DNA from: Stagnihabitans sp038231395
GTDB lineage: Bacteria > Pseudomonadota > Alphaproteobacteria > Rhodobacterales > Rhodobacteraceae
DNA: 64,000 nucleotides
Assembly: GCA_038231395.1 (NCBI GenBank)
Contig: JBBRLL010000010.1
Location: forward strand, 30,325 to 94,324
Direction: 5' to 3'
Shown one piece after another: positions 18,591-27,460 of this stretch. Position numbers and translations under genes: made by a program. Position 1 is the first letter of the stretch; each line of letters begins with the position of its first letter. The notes under the pieces are model-generated. The model did no database searches, was not told the origin of the DNA, and saw nothing but the letters and a program-made list of their open reading frames with translations.

Positions 18591-19210
18591 TGGGAGCCGT
18601 CTTGGCCCAAGTCCCCGCTGCAAGTCTGCCGGTCATTGCGGTTCTGATCTGCCTTTCGGTGCTGAGCCTGACCCTGATCGTAGCCAAGATCGTGCAGCTG
18701 GTGCCCGCTACGGCTGGCGCCAAGGTCCGCGACGGGATCATTGACACCTTTCTGTCCGGCAACCGCGATGCGGCCATCACCGCCGCAGCACAAGGCAAGG
18801 CCCCAGCCGACCGCGTTCTTTTGACTGCCATGCAAGGCATCTCCGCCGGCCTGCCGCTGGCCGCAGTCGAGGCCGAAACCACCCGGCGCGGCAATGAGGA
18901 GGTCGCGGGCATGTCGACATGGTTGCGCTTGCTGGACCTGATCTCGATGATCGCACCGCTTCTGGGTTTGCTGGGCACCGTTCTGGGCATGATCAAAAGC
19001 TTTCAGGATCTGTCGGCTGCCCAAGGGTCAGCCAATGCCTCGGTGCTGGCGGGCGGCATATGGGAGGCGCTGATCACCACCGCAGGCGGCCTTCTGGTCG
19101 CCATCCCCGCCGCAGTCGCAGCCAACTTGCTGACGGGGCGGGTCGAAACCGCAGCCCTGCGGATCGAAAGCGCCACTGGCCGTCTGTTGGCCTTGAGCCA
19201 CAGGTCATAG
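18590..19210 (+). CDS. MotA/TolQ/ExbB-family proton channel protein
   Basis: This protein of about 206 residues has one N-terminal membrane segment ('PVIAVLICLSVLSLTLIVAK') and two later ones. The diagnostic region 'ISMIAPLLGLLGTVLGMIKS' is followed by 'ALITTAGGLLVAIPAAVAAN', the conserved ExbB/TolQ core containing the pore-lining Thr and small residues. ExbB-like pentamers carry protons to energise a TonB- or TolA-like partner. The ATG at 18590 overlaps the previous stop. The downstream ExbD genes and the TonB-like protein at 20.6 kb are its likely partners. This is not a canonical tol locus (no tolA, tolB or pal). Confidence 0.9.
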   Translation: MGAVLAQVPAASLPVIAVLICLSVLSLTLIVAKIVQLVPATAGAKVRDGIIDTFLSGNRDAAITAAAQGKAPADRVLLTAMQGISAGLPLAAVEAETTRRGNEEVAGMSTWLRLLDLISMIAPLLGLLGTVLGMIKSFQDLSAAQGSANASVLAGGIWEALITTAGGLLVAIPAAVAANLLTGRVETAALRIESATGRLLALSHRS

Positions 19211-19364
19211 GATGGCGCTGTCGCGTTTCATCCCACGGCCATCTGCCAAGAGTCTCATCATGGCGTCGGTGCAGCGCATCTATGAAGTTGAGCGATCTCT
19301 GCGTCCGGGAATTGTGAAAACTTGCGTTTTGTCGGCGCAGGATCATAGGGCCGCCCAAACCAGC

Positions 19365-19472
19365 AACTCTGCGATCACCTCCAACTCAGCGTCCGCACTC
19401 AACCTTGCGCTGACCTTTCCCTCTGCGATGACACCTAAACCTGCGCCGACCTCGTACCCTGTGGGTCGAAAA
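19365..19472 (+). repeat. Degenerate 18-bp tandem repeat between exbB-like and exbD-like genes
   Basis: Five to six units with an 18-base period begin at 19365, 19383, 19401, 19419 and 19437, with consensus close to AACCTCTGCGATGACCTC. They fill much of the 294-base gap between the ExbB-like stop and the ExbD start. The open frame across them (19212-19514) is Ser/Ala/Thr-rich and looks non-coding. Confidence 0.65.
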
Positions 19473-19504
19473 AGCCCCCTCCCCGTCAAACCACAGTCCG
19501 TATC

Positions 19505-19930
19505 ATGGCGATAGCTCTGCGCCGACCACCGCTGCGCCGCAGTGCGCTGTCAGTCGTCTCGATGATCGACGTGATGATGATCCTGCTGTTTTTCTTCATG
19601 ATCACCTCCAGCTACCTGAACCTGAACATGGTCCCTGCCCTGCAAAAGGCCGAAGATACCCCTGCGACCACTGCCGCGGTGCCGGGTCCCGCAACCACCC
19701 TTGTGATCCGCATCACGGCCAAAGGCGAGGCGCAGGTGGCTGGCCAGACTTTGACCACTGCCGCCCTTCGCGCCCTCATCACGCGGCGCCTTGCGGCAGA
19801 GCCATTGACGCCGATCCTGCTGTTTCCCTCTGGCGGGGCCGAGTTGCAATCGTTGATCGCGGTGATGGATACTGTCACCGCCGCCGGTGCCACCCGGGTC
19901 AAGGTTGTCCGGGTCGAGGCGCAGCCATGA
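19505..19930 (+). CDS. ExbD/TolR-family protein, first copy
   Basis: This 141-residue protein has a single N-terminal membrane helix carrying the essential protonatable Asp ('SMIDVMMILLFFFMITSSYL', Asp at about residue 22), followed by a periplasmic domain of about 95 residues with the ExbD ending 'VTAAGATRVKVVRV'. It should pair with the ExbB-like protein to use the proton gradient. A second, divergent ExbD follows 178 bases later; two ExbD paralogues per ExbB suggest a mixed dimer, as in some gliding and Ton-like motors. The gap to the next gene holds no recognisable gene. Confidence 0.9.
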   Translation: MAIALRRPPLRRSALSVVSMIDVMMILLFFFMITSSYLNLNMVPALQKAEDTPATTAAVPGPATTLVIRITAKGEAQVAGQTLTTAALRALITRRLAAEPLTPILLFPSGGAELQSLIAVMDTVTAAGATRVKVVRVEAQP

Positions 19931-20108
19931 CAGGGCAAACCGTGCAGACCCGCCAAAGTTGTTGCCCGAAAGATGGACAGGGTTTCGCCCACAGACATTG
20001 GCACCGTCTGGCGCGGATACCTGAACCCGCCCGTTTCAAGGCGCGCCCCAAGGTCTGCTTCAAGGTTGGCACCAACTTCAGCCCCACCTGTTTCTCCACG
20101 GTTCACCC

Positions 20109-20513
20109 ATGAAGCTGCGCCGCCCGCACCGGATGATTGAACGCGAGTCGGTGGTGGCACTGATCGACGTGACGTTTTTCCTTCTGGTGTTTTTCATGAT
20201 GGTCGGCCGCCTTGATGCCACGGCCCCGTTTACCGTCCTGCCACCGCATGGCATGACCGGCACCGAGCTACCCGGCGGCGGCATTACCCTGTCTGTCTCG
20301 AAAGCCGGGGCGCTGGCGCTGGACGGCGCACCCATCGGGGCCGAGGCGCTTTCCCAAGCCATCAAGACCCGACTTGCCAAAACGCCCGCCACTCTTGTCC
20401 GCATCAACGCCGACCGCACCGCCCCTTTGCGCATCGTCCTTAATCTGGTGAACCGGCTGGAGGATGCCGGGGCCAAGGACGTGGCAATCATCGTCTCACC
20501 CGAGGTGCAATGA
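20109..20513 (+). CDS. ExbD/TolR-family protein, second copy
   Basis: This 134-residue protein has the same plan as the first ExbD: a positively charged N-terminus, one membrane helix with the critical Asp ('VVALIDVTFFLLVFFMM') and a periplasmic domain ending 'VNRLEDAGAKDVAIIVSPE'. Sequence similarity to the first copy is limited to these motifs, so the two are probably not interchangeable. It precedes the TonB-like DUF4384 protein by 97 bases. Confidence 0.9.
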   Translation: MKLRRPHRMIERESVVALIDVTFFLLVFFMMVGRLDATAPFTVLPPHGMTGTELPGGGITLSVSKAGALALDGAPIGAEALSQAIKTRLAKTPATLVRINADRTAPLRIVLNLVNRLEDAGAKDVAIIVSPEVQ

Positions 20514-20610
20514 AACGTTCCGCCCCCCCGATGCGCGGCTGTTCGGCGGGTGAGGCCGTGGGTTCGGCCCTGTCCGCCCAAGCCATCAGGGTCCACCCGG
20601 TGGCGGCCCG

Positions 20611-22251
20611 ATGAGCCTGAGCGATACGCCAAACGCTCCGATATTTGGCTACGGCGCGGGCTTTGTGCTGTCGCTGGCAGCCCATGTGGGCGCGGCTGCT
20701 TTGTTGGTGGCGTTGATGCAGCCAAGGCCGGTGACAGATCAGCCGTTGCCGAAATCCCAGATCCGGATTGAAACGCAATCCGTGCAGCAATCGCAGGCCA
20801 AACCACAGGCCGCTGCGGGGGACAAGGCTCAACCCAACTCCGCCTCCGGTGCGGCAGCCGCGCAAGGAATCGTCAAGGAAAGCAAGGCCGAACCCGCAGT
20901 CTTGCCACAGACGAGGGCGCAAGCCGAAACCCCGTCCGCCACCGCCCTGACCCAATCGGCCCCACCGACGCTGACTGCACCGGCACGCCCGGTAGCCGAC
21001 CGATTGAGCCAATCCCCACCGCCACCGGCCCTTGCGGCACAGGCTTTGGCCGCAGAGCCCCTGACCGCCGAAGCCCCGCCACCACCTACGCAAGCCAGCA
21101 CCACCTCCGGCCAAACCGTCGCCGCCATAGCCCCGCCACCCCCCACTCAAGCCAGCGCCACCTCCGGCCAAACCATCAGCGCCTCAGCCCCGCCTCCGCT
21201 CACGCAAACCAGCGCCACCGCCGGCCAAACCATCGCAGCCGTAGCCCCGCCACCCCCCACTCAAGCCAGCGCCACCTCCGGCCAAACCATCAGCGCCTCA
21301 GCCCCGCCTCCGCTCACGCAAACCAGCGCCACCTCCGGCCAAACCGTCGCCGCCGCAGCCCCCATCGGTCAGGTTGCCACTGCCACGCAACCCCAAGCGC
21401 AAACCTTGCCCTCCGCCGCAGCCACCGGCCAGCAGATGACGGCCACCCTCGCCTGGGCTGGCGCGGGTTCGGCCATCGACCCGGTATCGCTTAAAGCCAT
21501 CGCCTCGTTCATGCGGCCCGGCGATACCGCAGCCCGGGCCGATGACGTGCATGACGGCTTGCAGGCGATCCTGTCCTCCGCCCCCTGCTCACGCCTGCAG
21601 GCAGAGTTCAATCCGGCCTCCGGCAGTCTGGAGTTGCGCGGCCATGTGCCGGATGCGGCGCTTAAGGGTCCGCTGCTTGCCGCCCTGCAAGCGCAATTGG
21701 GCGAAGGGATCAAGGTGACCGACGCCATGGTGATCCTGCCGCGCCCGCAATGCGGGGCTTTGTCGGGAATTGCCGATGTCGGATTGCCGCAATCGCAGGA
21801 TCAGTTGACCAACCCAAGGCTGATCGGTGCTGACGCGCAGGCCCGCACCTTCAGCTATACCCAAGGCCAGACCATGGTGCTGGATCTGGCGGCCCCCGAC
21901 TACGACGCTTATGTTTATGTCGATTACTTTGACGCCGGTGGCAACGTCATCCACCTTGTGCCCAACACGCAGGTGCCGCTGAAACTGCGCAACGCCAAAT
22001 CCACGTTGCATGTCGGCGCCGCAGACGCGTCCGAGCCGTTCCTGCACATCACCATCGGCCCGCCCTATGGTCAGGAAATCGCCGCAGCTTTTGCCGCATC
22101 GCGCCCCTTGTATGACGGGAACCGGCCTTTGTCAGAGCCGGCGGGGCCATACCTGGACTGGTTGAAAACCCGCGTCGCCGATGTTCGGGCGAAAGACCCG
22201 GACTTTAAGGGAGAGTGGGTGTATTTCATGGTCTCAACCCAGGCCCAATAG
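20611..22251 (+). CDS. TonB-like DUF4384 protein with 19-residue repeats
   Basis: This 546-residue protein has a short cytoplasmic start and one membrane anchor at about residues 14-37 ('GFVLSLAAHVGAAALLVALM'). A Pro/Ala/Gln-rich periplasmic stalk follows, with five copies of a 19-residue repeat ('PPPTQASATSGQTISASAP' and variants, about residues 155-250). Next is a domain near 275-390 resembling a BON-like fold, and a C-terminal DUF4384-type domain ('YVYVDYFDAGGNVIHLVP', 'ITIGPPYGQEIAAAFAASRP'). The overall plan (TM anchor, Pro-rich stalk, C-terminal domain, next to ExbB/ExbD) is that of a TonB/TolA-like force transducer. DUF4384 is often found with kinases and caspase-like proteins, two of which lie next door. 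The partner it acts on is unknown. Confidence 0.82.
   Translation: MSLSDTPNAPIFGYGAGFVLSLAAHVGAAALLVALMQPRPVTDQPLPKSQIRIETQSVQQSQAKPQAAAGDKAQPNSASGAAAAQGIVKESKAEPAVLPQTRAQAETPSATALTQSAPPTLTAPARPVADRLSQSPPPPALAAQALAAEPLTAEAPPPPTQASTTSGQTVAAIAPPPPTQASATSGQTISASAPPPLTQTSATAGQTIAAVAPPPPTQASATSGQTISASAPPPLTQTSATSGQTVAAAAPIGQVATATQPQAQTLPSAAATGQQMTATLAWAGAGSAIDPVSLKAIASFMRPGDTAARADDVHDGLQAILSSAPCSRLQAEFNPASGSLELRGHVPDAALKGPLLAALQAQLGEGIKVTDAMVILPRPQCGALSGIADVGLPQSQDQLTNPRLIGADAQARTFSYTQGQTMVLDLAAPDYDAYVYVDYFDAGGNVIHLVPNTQVPLKLRNAKSTLHVGAADASEPFLHITIGPPYGQEIAAAFAASRPLYDGNRPLSEPAGPYLDWLKTRVADVRAKDPDFKGEWVYFMVSTQAQ
21073..21357 (+). repeat. Five 57-bp coding tandem repeats in the TonB-like gene
   Basis: Five in-frame units of exactly 57 bases encode the 19-residue repeats. 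Units 2 and 4 are identical and units 3 and 5 nearly so, so the array also has a 114-base higher-order period, which points to recent duplication. Confidence 0.9.
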
Positions 22252-22714
22252 TACAGGTGCCAACAGGGTCGATTGGCGGTTCGCATCCCACCCCAACCTC
22301 AAATGGCTGGCGACCATACAAAGAGGGTGCTGAAGCCCGGGAAAGGGGGGACGGGCCGACACCCCATGATCGGACACCTTCCGGCGTATATGCCATGGCA
22401 AAAGTCGCACGATCTGGTGTAACACCCGCAGACCGCCGAGACACCGATTTCAGAGAGTGACGATTTCCGAGGCACCGATTTCAGAGAGGGAAGTTTTCTG
22501 AAAGCGACGTTTTCTTAGAGCGACGTTTTCTGAGAGCGACTTTTTCCGAGGGGGCAGCACTTTCAAGCAGTCCCAGTTGCAGGCGGCGGTGATTGCCGGC
22601 ACAGCCTTGCGGCATCTGTCTGCCATGACCGCTTCAGGCCGGATCCCGACCCCGGCAGAGCGCGGGGTGGGTGGGTGGGAGCGGTCTGCCGGGGGCTTTG
22701 TCCCTGATGCCCCT
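22252..22714. other. Convergent intergenic region with minisatellite
   Basis: These 463 bases lie between the DUF4384 gene (plus) and the first caspase gene (minus). They contain the 16-bp array at 22447-22557 and an inverted repeat, TGCCCCT/AGGGGCA, at 22708-22723 overlapping the caspase stop. I see no gene and no clear U-tract terminator. Confidence 0.6.
22447..22557 (+). repeat. 16-bp tandem repeat array
   Basis: About seven units with period 16 (one of 15) start at 22447, 22463, 22478, 22494, 22510, 22526 and 22542. The later units read close to TTTTCTGAGAGCGACG. The array is non-coding and AT-richer than the genome. Confidence 0.8.
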
Positions 22715-24625
22715 TCAGGGGCACCCGGCCTTGCCCCAGGCTTTCAGGGTCAGTTTGAAATCTCCGCCCAAAGGATGTTGTCCGATCCGGGCCGAAGGCG
22801 CTGCCTCCGTCACATAGAATTGCGCCTGATCACACAGCGCGGGCTTGGTCCATTTGTGGCAGGTCCCGCAGGGTTGCCCAGCCCAAGCCTCTTTCGGCAA
22901 CCCCTCGATTGGCGCAAATATAGGCTTGCTGGTCAGCAGACCCTCGATCGTCTTGCCGTTGATGGCGGCATCGCCCTGGGTCAGCGTGCCCGAGAAGGTG
23001 ACCGCTTCACCCGCGACCGCTGCCACCATGTCGGCAGGCACATCGCCGACTTGCGGTTCAGGTGCCGGGCTCAATTCCGGCTGCGGCGGCGGACCCGGTT
23101 CTGCGGAGGCCGGTGCTGCGGAGGCCGGTGCTGACGGTTCTGGCGTTGTAGGGGCTGGTATTGCAGTTGCCAATGCGGTGAGGTCGGGCGGTGCGGCGGC
23201 TGGATTTGCCGAAGCCGATGCTGCGGAGGCCGATGCTGCGGAGGCGGATGCTGAAGGGGCCGATGCTGAAGGGGCTGGCAGCTCAGCGGTCCGTACCGCC
23301 TCCGGGTCCATAGCTTTCAACTCGGCCTGTGCTGCTTCGGCGAAAGTAGAGGCCGGATACTGTGCCAGAAACGCGTTAAACGCCTCCATTGTGGCGGCCT
23401 TTTCGGCGGCATCAAAGGCCGCGGCTTCCGTAGCGGCCCCCTCTGCAGCCGCAGCATCTGTTGCGGTTGGCGGTGCGGGTTTGCCTTGATCAGCGGGCTT
23501 CACTTTCTCGGCGGGCTTCACTTTCTCGGCGGGCTTCACTTTCTCGGCGGGTTTGGCTTGCTCTGCGGGTTTGGCTTGCTCTGAGGGTTTGCCCTGCACT
23601 GCGGGCATAACGCCATCGGCGGGATTGGCAAGCTCGGCGGGTTTAGCTTGTTCAGCGGTTTTGACCTGTTCAGCGGTTTTGGTCGGTTCAGCGGGTTTTG
23701 CCGGTTCGGTGGCATCGCTCTGCCCGTTCACCTCTGCCTGCATCAGTTGTGCCAGCAGAGCCCGTGCCTGTTTCTGATGCGACCCCTGCGGATAGGCCCG
23801 CAGAAACAGCATGATCTGCACCGGATCGCCCGATTTGGCGACATTGACCCACAGGCCCTCCTCCTCGGTTCCCGAGGCGTCTGCGGTAAACACAAAGGCC
23901 CCGGTCAGGCTGGAGGTGTCCCACGGCGTCTGCTTGCCGCCGGTGGTCTGCAACACCTCGACCCGCACCGCCTTGAACGCCTCTTCGATCGCCAACCCCG
24001 GCGTGGCAATCTTGGCAGCCAAGGCCCGGGTGAAGGGGCTGTTGCCATCCAGACCATCCAGCGCCACCGATTTCGGCGCCGTGGCATAGGCGAGGAAGGT
24101 GCCGGTCGGGGCCGACATTTCAGCCAGACCATTGTCGGTCAGGTCGCGCACCTCGGCAAACGGATTGTTGCGGCACGCATCCAAAATCACGATGTTGGTG
24201 CGGTTGTGGGCCGAGGCCATCTGCCGCAGCACCGCCTGCGCATCCAGAGCCACCAAGGACAGGTCGGCGGCATTGGTCAGGCTGGCATCCACCGGCACCA
24301 GATAATTCTGCCCGAAACTTTGTACGCCGTGGCCTGCGTAGTAAAACAGCCCGGTCGCCTCTGACCCGGCCAGCCGCAGCTGCTTGCCAAAGTCGGTGAC
24401 AGCCGCCCGCATGGCGGCAAGATCGCCATCCTGCACCAGGGTCACCGCAAACCCCGCGGTCTTGAGCGCTTCTGCCATCAGGGCAGCATCATGAGGCGGG
24501 TTGGCCAGCGGGTTGACGGATGAGTAGCCGCCATTGCCGATCACCAAAGCGATGCGCGGCTCGGCCATGGCGAAACCCGAAATGCCCAGCCAAAACAGAC
24601 AGACCACCAGCCAAAGTCGCGCCAC
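22715..24625 (-). CDS. Exported caspase-like (peptidase C14) protein with C-terminal CxxCH
   Basis: This protein has about 636 residues from a GTG start at 24625, which has AGGAGG 5 bases upstream; the upstream ATG at 24691 has no such site. A signal peptide ends near 'GFAMAEP'. The caspase fold runs from about 24 to 270, with catalytic His99 in 'YYAGHG' and Cys151 in 'ILDACRNNPF'. The 13-unit hexapeptide repeat (KPAEKV/KPAEQA type) and a Ser/Ala/Pro-rich stretch lie between about 305 and 540. The last domain has a CxxCH motif ('PCGTCHKW', Cys586-His590) and more Cys. CxxCH could attach c-type heme after export, or bind metal; this is unproven. Exported prokaryotic caspases of this class are widespread but mostly without known substrates. 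Confidence 0.87.
   Translation of the reverse strand: MARLWLVVCLFWLGISGFAMAEPRIALVIGNGGYSSVNPLANPPHDAALMAEALKTAGFAVTLVQDGDLAAMRAAVTDFGKQLRLAGSEATGLFYYAGHGVQSFGQNYLVPVDASLTNAADLSLVALDAQAVLRQMASAHNRTNIVILDACRNNPFAEVRDLTDNGLAEMSAPTGTFLAYATAPKSVALDGLDGNSPFTRALAAKIATPGLAIEEAFKAVRVEVLQTTGGKQTPWDTSSLTGAFVFTADASGTEEEGLWVNVAKSGDPVQIMLFLRAYPQGSHQKQARALLAQLMQAEVNGQSDATEPAKPAEPTKTAEQVKTAEQAKPAELANPADGVMPAVQGKPSEQAKPAEQAKPAEKVKPAEKVKPAEKVKPADQGKPAPPTATDAAAAEGAATEAAAFDAAEKAATMEAFNAFLAQYPASTFAEAAQAELKAMDPEAVRTAELPAPSASAPSASASAASASAASASANPAAAPPDLTALATAIPAPTTPEPSAPASAAPASAEPGPPPQPELSPAPEPQVGDVPADMVAAVAGEAVTFSGTLTQGDAAINGKTIEGLLTSKPIFAPIEGLPKEAWAGQPCGTCHKWTKPALCDQAQFYVTEAAPSARIGQHPLGGDFKLTLKAWGKAGCP
23477..23710 (-). 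repeat. 18-bp coding tandem repeat (hexapeptide) in caspase gene
   Basis: Thirteen consecutive 18-base units encode hexapeptides of the type KPAEKV, KPAEQA and KTAEQV. The three units near 23493-23548 are almost identical at the DNA level, suggesting recent expansion; the outer units have diverged. Confidence 0.85.
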
Positions 24626-24844
24626 GAAAGCCTCCTGATCCACCTCAAACCAAGTCTTGCCTATTCCACGCAGCCTGACAATGGCGCACAAAGCTGGGAA
24701 CGTGGCTTAAGACGTGTCTCAAGACGTGGCGCGCGGTCGTGAAGAAGCGATCATAATCGTCTGAGAGAGTTGCAATCTTGGCATGAAGGCGCATATTTGC
24801 CACGTCTGGACCCCGACCTTCCGGCCCAAACAAGTGAGGCGATG

Positions 24845-25930
24845 ATGCACGTCCTTCGGACTTTCGCTGCCCTTCTGACGGGTTGCCTAATTGCCCTGAG
24901 CAGCCCCGCCTTGGCGCAATCAGAGGCTACGGCCAAATCTGGCACTTCCGTGAAAGTCGACGCCTTCAAAAGCGGCTGGATCATGTTGCCACAGGACTCC
25001 ACGCTCGGATTTGTCTCGGTCAAGAACGACTCAAAGGTCGAAATGAACAATTTCGCGACCTTTACCGGCACCATTTCGGAAACCGGTGATGTGCAGCTTC
25101 GGGTGGCGCTCGATTCCATCGACACCAAAATCGACCTGCGCAATGTGCGGATGCGCTTTTTGTTCTTTGAGACGTTCAAATTCCCCGAGGCTGTCGTCAC
25201 CGCTCACATCGACCCGGCGTTGTTGAGCGACCTGATGGTTGCGCGCCACATGTCACTGAACCTGCCCTTCACCCTGACCATGCACGGGGTCAGCAAGGAC
25301 ATGACAGCGGATATGAGTCTGACCCTGATCACCAACAACAAGGTCGTCGTGTCGGGCATCGGCGTAATCCCGGTTGCGGCGGATGATTTTGGCATGTTGC
25401 CCAACGTGACAAAGCTGGACGAGGCCGCCAAGGTCAAAGTGGTCCCGGTCGGATCGGTCACGTTCGAGGGGATCTTTGCCCGCAATGGCTCGCCCGCCGC
25501 CGATGGTGCTCTGGCGTCGGCCACCGGGGCCGCTGCCGCCAAAGAGGGTCAGGGTGATCTTGATTCCGCCATGTGCAAGGACCGTTTCGACACGTTGAGC
25601 CATGCCGGCAACATCAGTTTCAGCACGGGTTCAGCCAAGCTGGACGTTGCAGGATCTTCGGCCCTTGATACCTTGCTGCACGTCGCCAAGCGGTGTCTGG
25701 CCATGAAGATCCAGATCAGCGGCTATACCGATGACATTGGCCCCCCGGCGGACAATCTGGCGCTGTCAACACGTCGTGCCGCAGCCGTCATGGCCTATCT
25801 GTCCACCCGGGGCGTCGATGCAAAACGGCTGACCGCAACCGGTTACGGTGCTGATAATCCGCTGGTGCCCAATGACACGGAAGAAAACCGCAGCCGCAAC
25901 CGGCGCATCGAATTCAAAGTTCTCGAATAA
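24845..25930 (+). CDS. YceI-like plus OmpA-C fusion, exported
   Basis: This protein of about 361 residues has a signal peptide ending in 'SSPALAQ'. Residues 35-215 are a YceI-type lipocalin-like domain ('WIMLPQDSTLGFVSVKN', 'LPFTLTMHGVSKDMTADM'), normally a polyisoprenoid-binding periplasmic fold. Residues 245-360 are an OmpA C-terminal peptidoglycan-binding domain ('ISFSTGSAKLD', 'ISGYTDDIGPPADNLALSTR', 'ENRSRNRRIEF'). The start is taken at the second of two adjacent ATGs because GAGG lies 5 bases before it. It is followed after 12 bases by the second caspase gene, so the two are probably cotranscribed. It may tether a lipid-binding domain to the cell wall. Confidence 0.85.
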   Translation: MHVLRTFAALLTGCLIALSSPALAQSEATAKSGTSVKVDAFKSGWIMLPQDSTLGFVSVKNDSKVEMNNFATFTGTISETGDVQLRVALDSIDTKIDLRNVRMRFLFFETFKFPEAVVTAHIDPALLSDLMVARHMSLNLPFTLTMHGVSKDMTADMSLTLITNNKVVVSGIGVIPVAADDFGMLPNVTKLDEAAKVKVVPVGSVTFEGIFARNGSPAADGALASATGAAAAKEGQGDLDSAMCKDRFDTLSHAGNISFSTGSAKLDVAGSSALDTLLHVAKRCLAMKIQISGYTDDIGPPADNLALSTRRAAAVMAYLSTRGVDAKRLTATGYGADNPLVPNDTEENRSRNRRIEFKVLE

Positions 25931-25942
25931 CGACCAGAGGTT

Positions 25943-27460
25943 ATGATCTTGTCCCGATTCCTGCACCCGATGGCTTGCCTTGCCCTGCTTTTTGCCCTGT
26001 TGGCCCCGCTGCAGGCGCTGGCCTCCAAGGTGGCGCTTGTCATCGGGATGGGGGCCTATCAGCATGTCGTCCAGCTGAAAAACACCACCAACGACGCGCA
26101 TAACGTGGGCGCCCGGCTGGCTGCGGTGGGATTCAAAGTCACCTATGCCATCGACACCTCGCAAAGCGAACTTTTAGACATGATGCAGACCTTTTCCTTT
26201 GAGGCAGAGACGGCTGACATCGCCCTGATCTACTATGCCGGTCACGGGGTGGAAGCGTCGGGTGAGAATTATCTGATCCCGGTCGACGCTTTGGTGAAAT
26301 CCAACAAGGACGTGCAAAGGGTCGGTGTCTCGCTCAACCAGATGCTGAAGACGGTGGAGTCGGCGCGCAAGATGCGGGTGGTGATCCTTGACGCCTGCCG
26401 CAACAACCCGTTCGGCGATCTGATCGACACCACTGCGAAAGCCGATCCGGCGAAGGCTGGCACCACGGACAGCCGGTCTACCGGGGCGGCAGGGCTTGCC
26501 CCGGTCAACCCCGACCTTGGCACGCTGGTGGCCTTTGCCGCCAAAGAGGGTCAGGTCGCATTGGACGGTGCGGGTGGCGACAGCCCCTATGCCACCGCGC
26601 TGATGGCCTCGCTGACCAAACCCGACCTTGAAATCTCGCTGATGTTCCGGCAGGTGCGCGACGAGGTGCTGAAGCAGACCGGCAACCTTCAGGAGCCCTA
26701 TACCTACGGCTCCCTCTCCGGTACGCCCTACTACCTTGCGGGCACAGCCGATGGTGGCACCGATGTGGCGCAGGTTGATGACCCGCGCATCGCCTGGGCC
26801 GATGTGAAACCCGATCAGGAGCAGCAGTTGCGCGCATTGGCAGATCAGGGCGACACGCGCTCGATGATCGGCCTTGCCTATATCCGCCAGAACCCCAACG
26901 ACAAACGCTATAACCCGGCGGAGGCGGTGCAGTATTTCACCAAGGCAGCAGACGCAGGGGCACCGGACGCGCAATTTGAACTCGCCAAAATTTATGAGCA
27001 GGGTCTGGGTGTCACAGCCGACCCCGCCAAAGCGCTGGCGCTTTATCAGGCCTCTGCCGCGCAGGGCTTCGCCGATGCGATCAACGATCTTGGCTTTTTG
27101 TATTTTCAGGGCGGACTTGGTCTGAAACCCGATCAGGCCAAGGGGATCGACCTGTTCCATCAGGCCGCCGACCTGCGCCACCCGGAGGCGATGTTCAACT
27201 ATGCCGGGATGATCGACAATGGCGCGATCGCGGGACAAGGCCCCGCCGATGCCGCCAAATACCTGTACCAGGCCCTGCGTTCGGGCTCCGGCGAGGTCAT
27301 GAAGCAACTGACCTCCAACTCTGACAGCTTCACCGTCAAAACCCGGAGCGAATTGCAGAAGTTGTTGAAAGAGCATCAGTTCTACAGCGGCAAGACCGAC
27401 GGCAAATTCGGGGCACCGACCTATGCCGCGATCAAGGTCGCATTCGGGTTGAAAGGCTGA
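25943..27460 (+). CDS. Exported caspase-like (C14) protein with Sel1 repeats
   Basis: This 505-residue protein has a signal peptide to about residue 28. The caspase domain (29-265) has His101 in 'YYAGHG' and Cys152 in 'ILDACRNNPF'. Sel1-like repeats run from about 295 to 430 ('AVQYFTKAADAGAPDAQFEL', 'KALALYQASAAQGFADA'), and a C-terminal region resembles a peptidoglycan-binding module ('LQKLLKEHQFYSGKTDGKFG'). AGAGG precedes the ATG. It shares the caspase domain with the gene at 22.7 kb but has a different C-terminal part. The Sel1 repeats suggest a protein-binding partner, and the last module would place it at the cell wall. Confidence 0.88.
   Translation: MILSRFLHPMACLALLFALLAPLQALASKVALVIGMGAYQHVVQLKNTTNDAHNVGARLAAVGFKVTYAIDTSQSELLDMMQTFSFEAETADIALIYYAGHGVEASGENYLIPVDALVKSNKDVQRVGVSLNQMLKTVESARKMRVVILDACRNNPFGDLIDTTAKADPAKAGTTDSRSTGAAGLAPVNPDLGTLVAFAAKEGQVALDGAGGDSPYATALMASLTKPDLEISLMFRQVRDEVLKQTGNLQEPYTYGSLSGTPYYLAGTADGGTDVAQVDDPRIAWADVKPDQEQQLRALADQGDTRSMIGLAYIRQNPNDKRYNPAEAVQYFTKAADAGAPDAQFELAKIYEQGLGVTADPAKALALYQASAAQGFADAINDLGFLYFQGGLGLKPDQAKGIDLFHQAADLRHPEAMFNYAGMIDNGAIAGQGPADAAKYLYQALRSGSGEVMKQLTSNSDSFTVKTRSELQKLLKEHQFYSGKTDGKFGAPTYAAIKVAFGLKG

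Noticed and set aside
19212..19514. 100-codon open frame between the ExbB-like and first ExbD-like genes
   Set aside because: Low-complexity Ser/Ala/Thr translation that follows the 18-bp repeat and overlaps the ExbD start; no ribosome site.
22447..22557. Possible CRISPR array because of regular short repeats
   Set aside because: Units are 16 bases in direct contact with no spacers and no cas genes; the same applies to the 15- and 18-base arrays.
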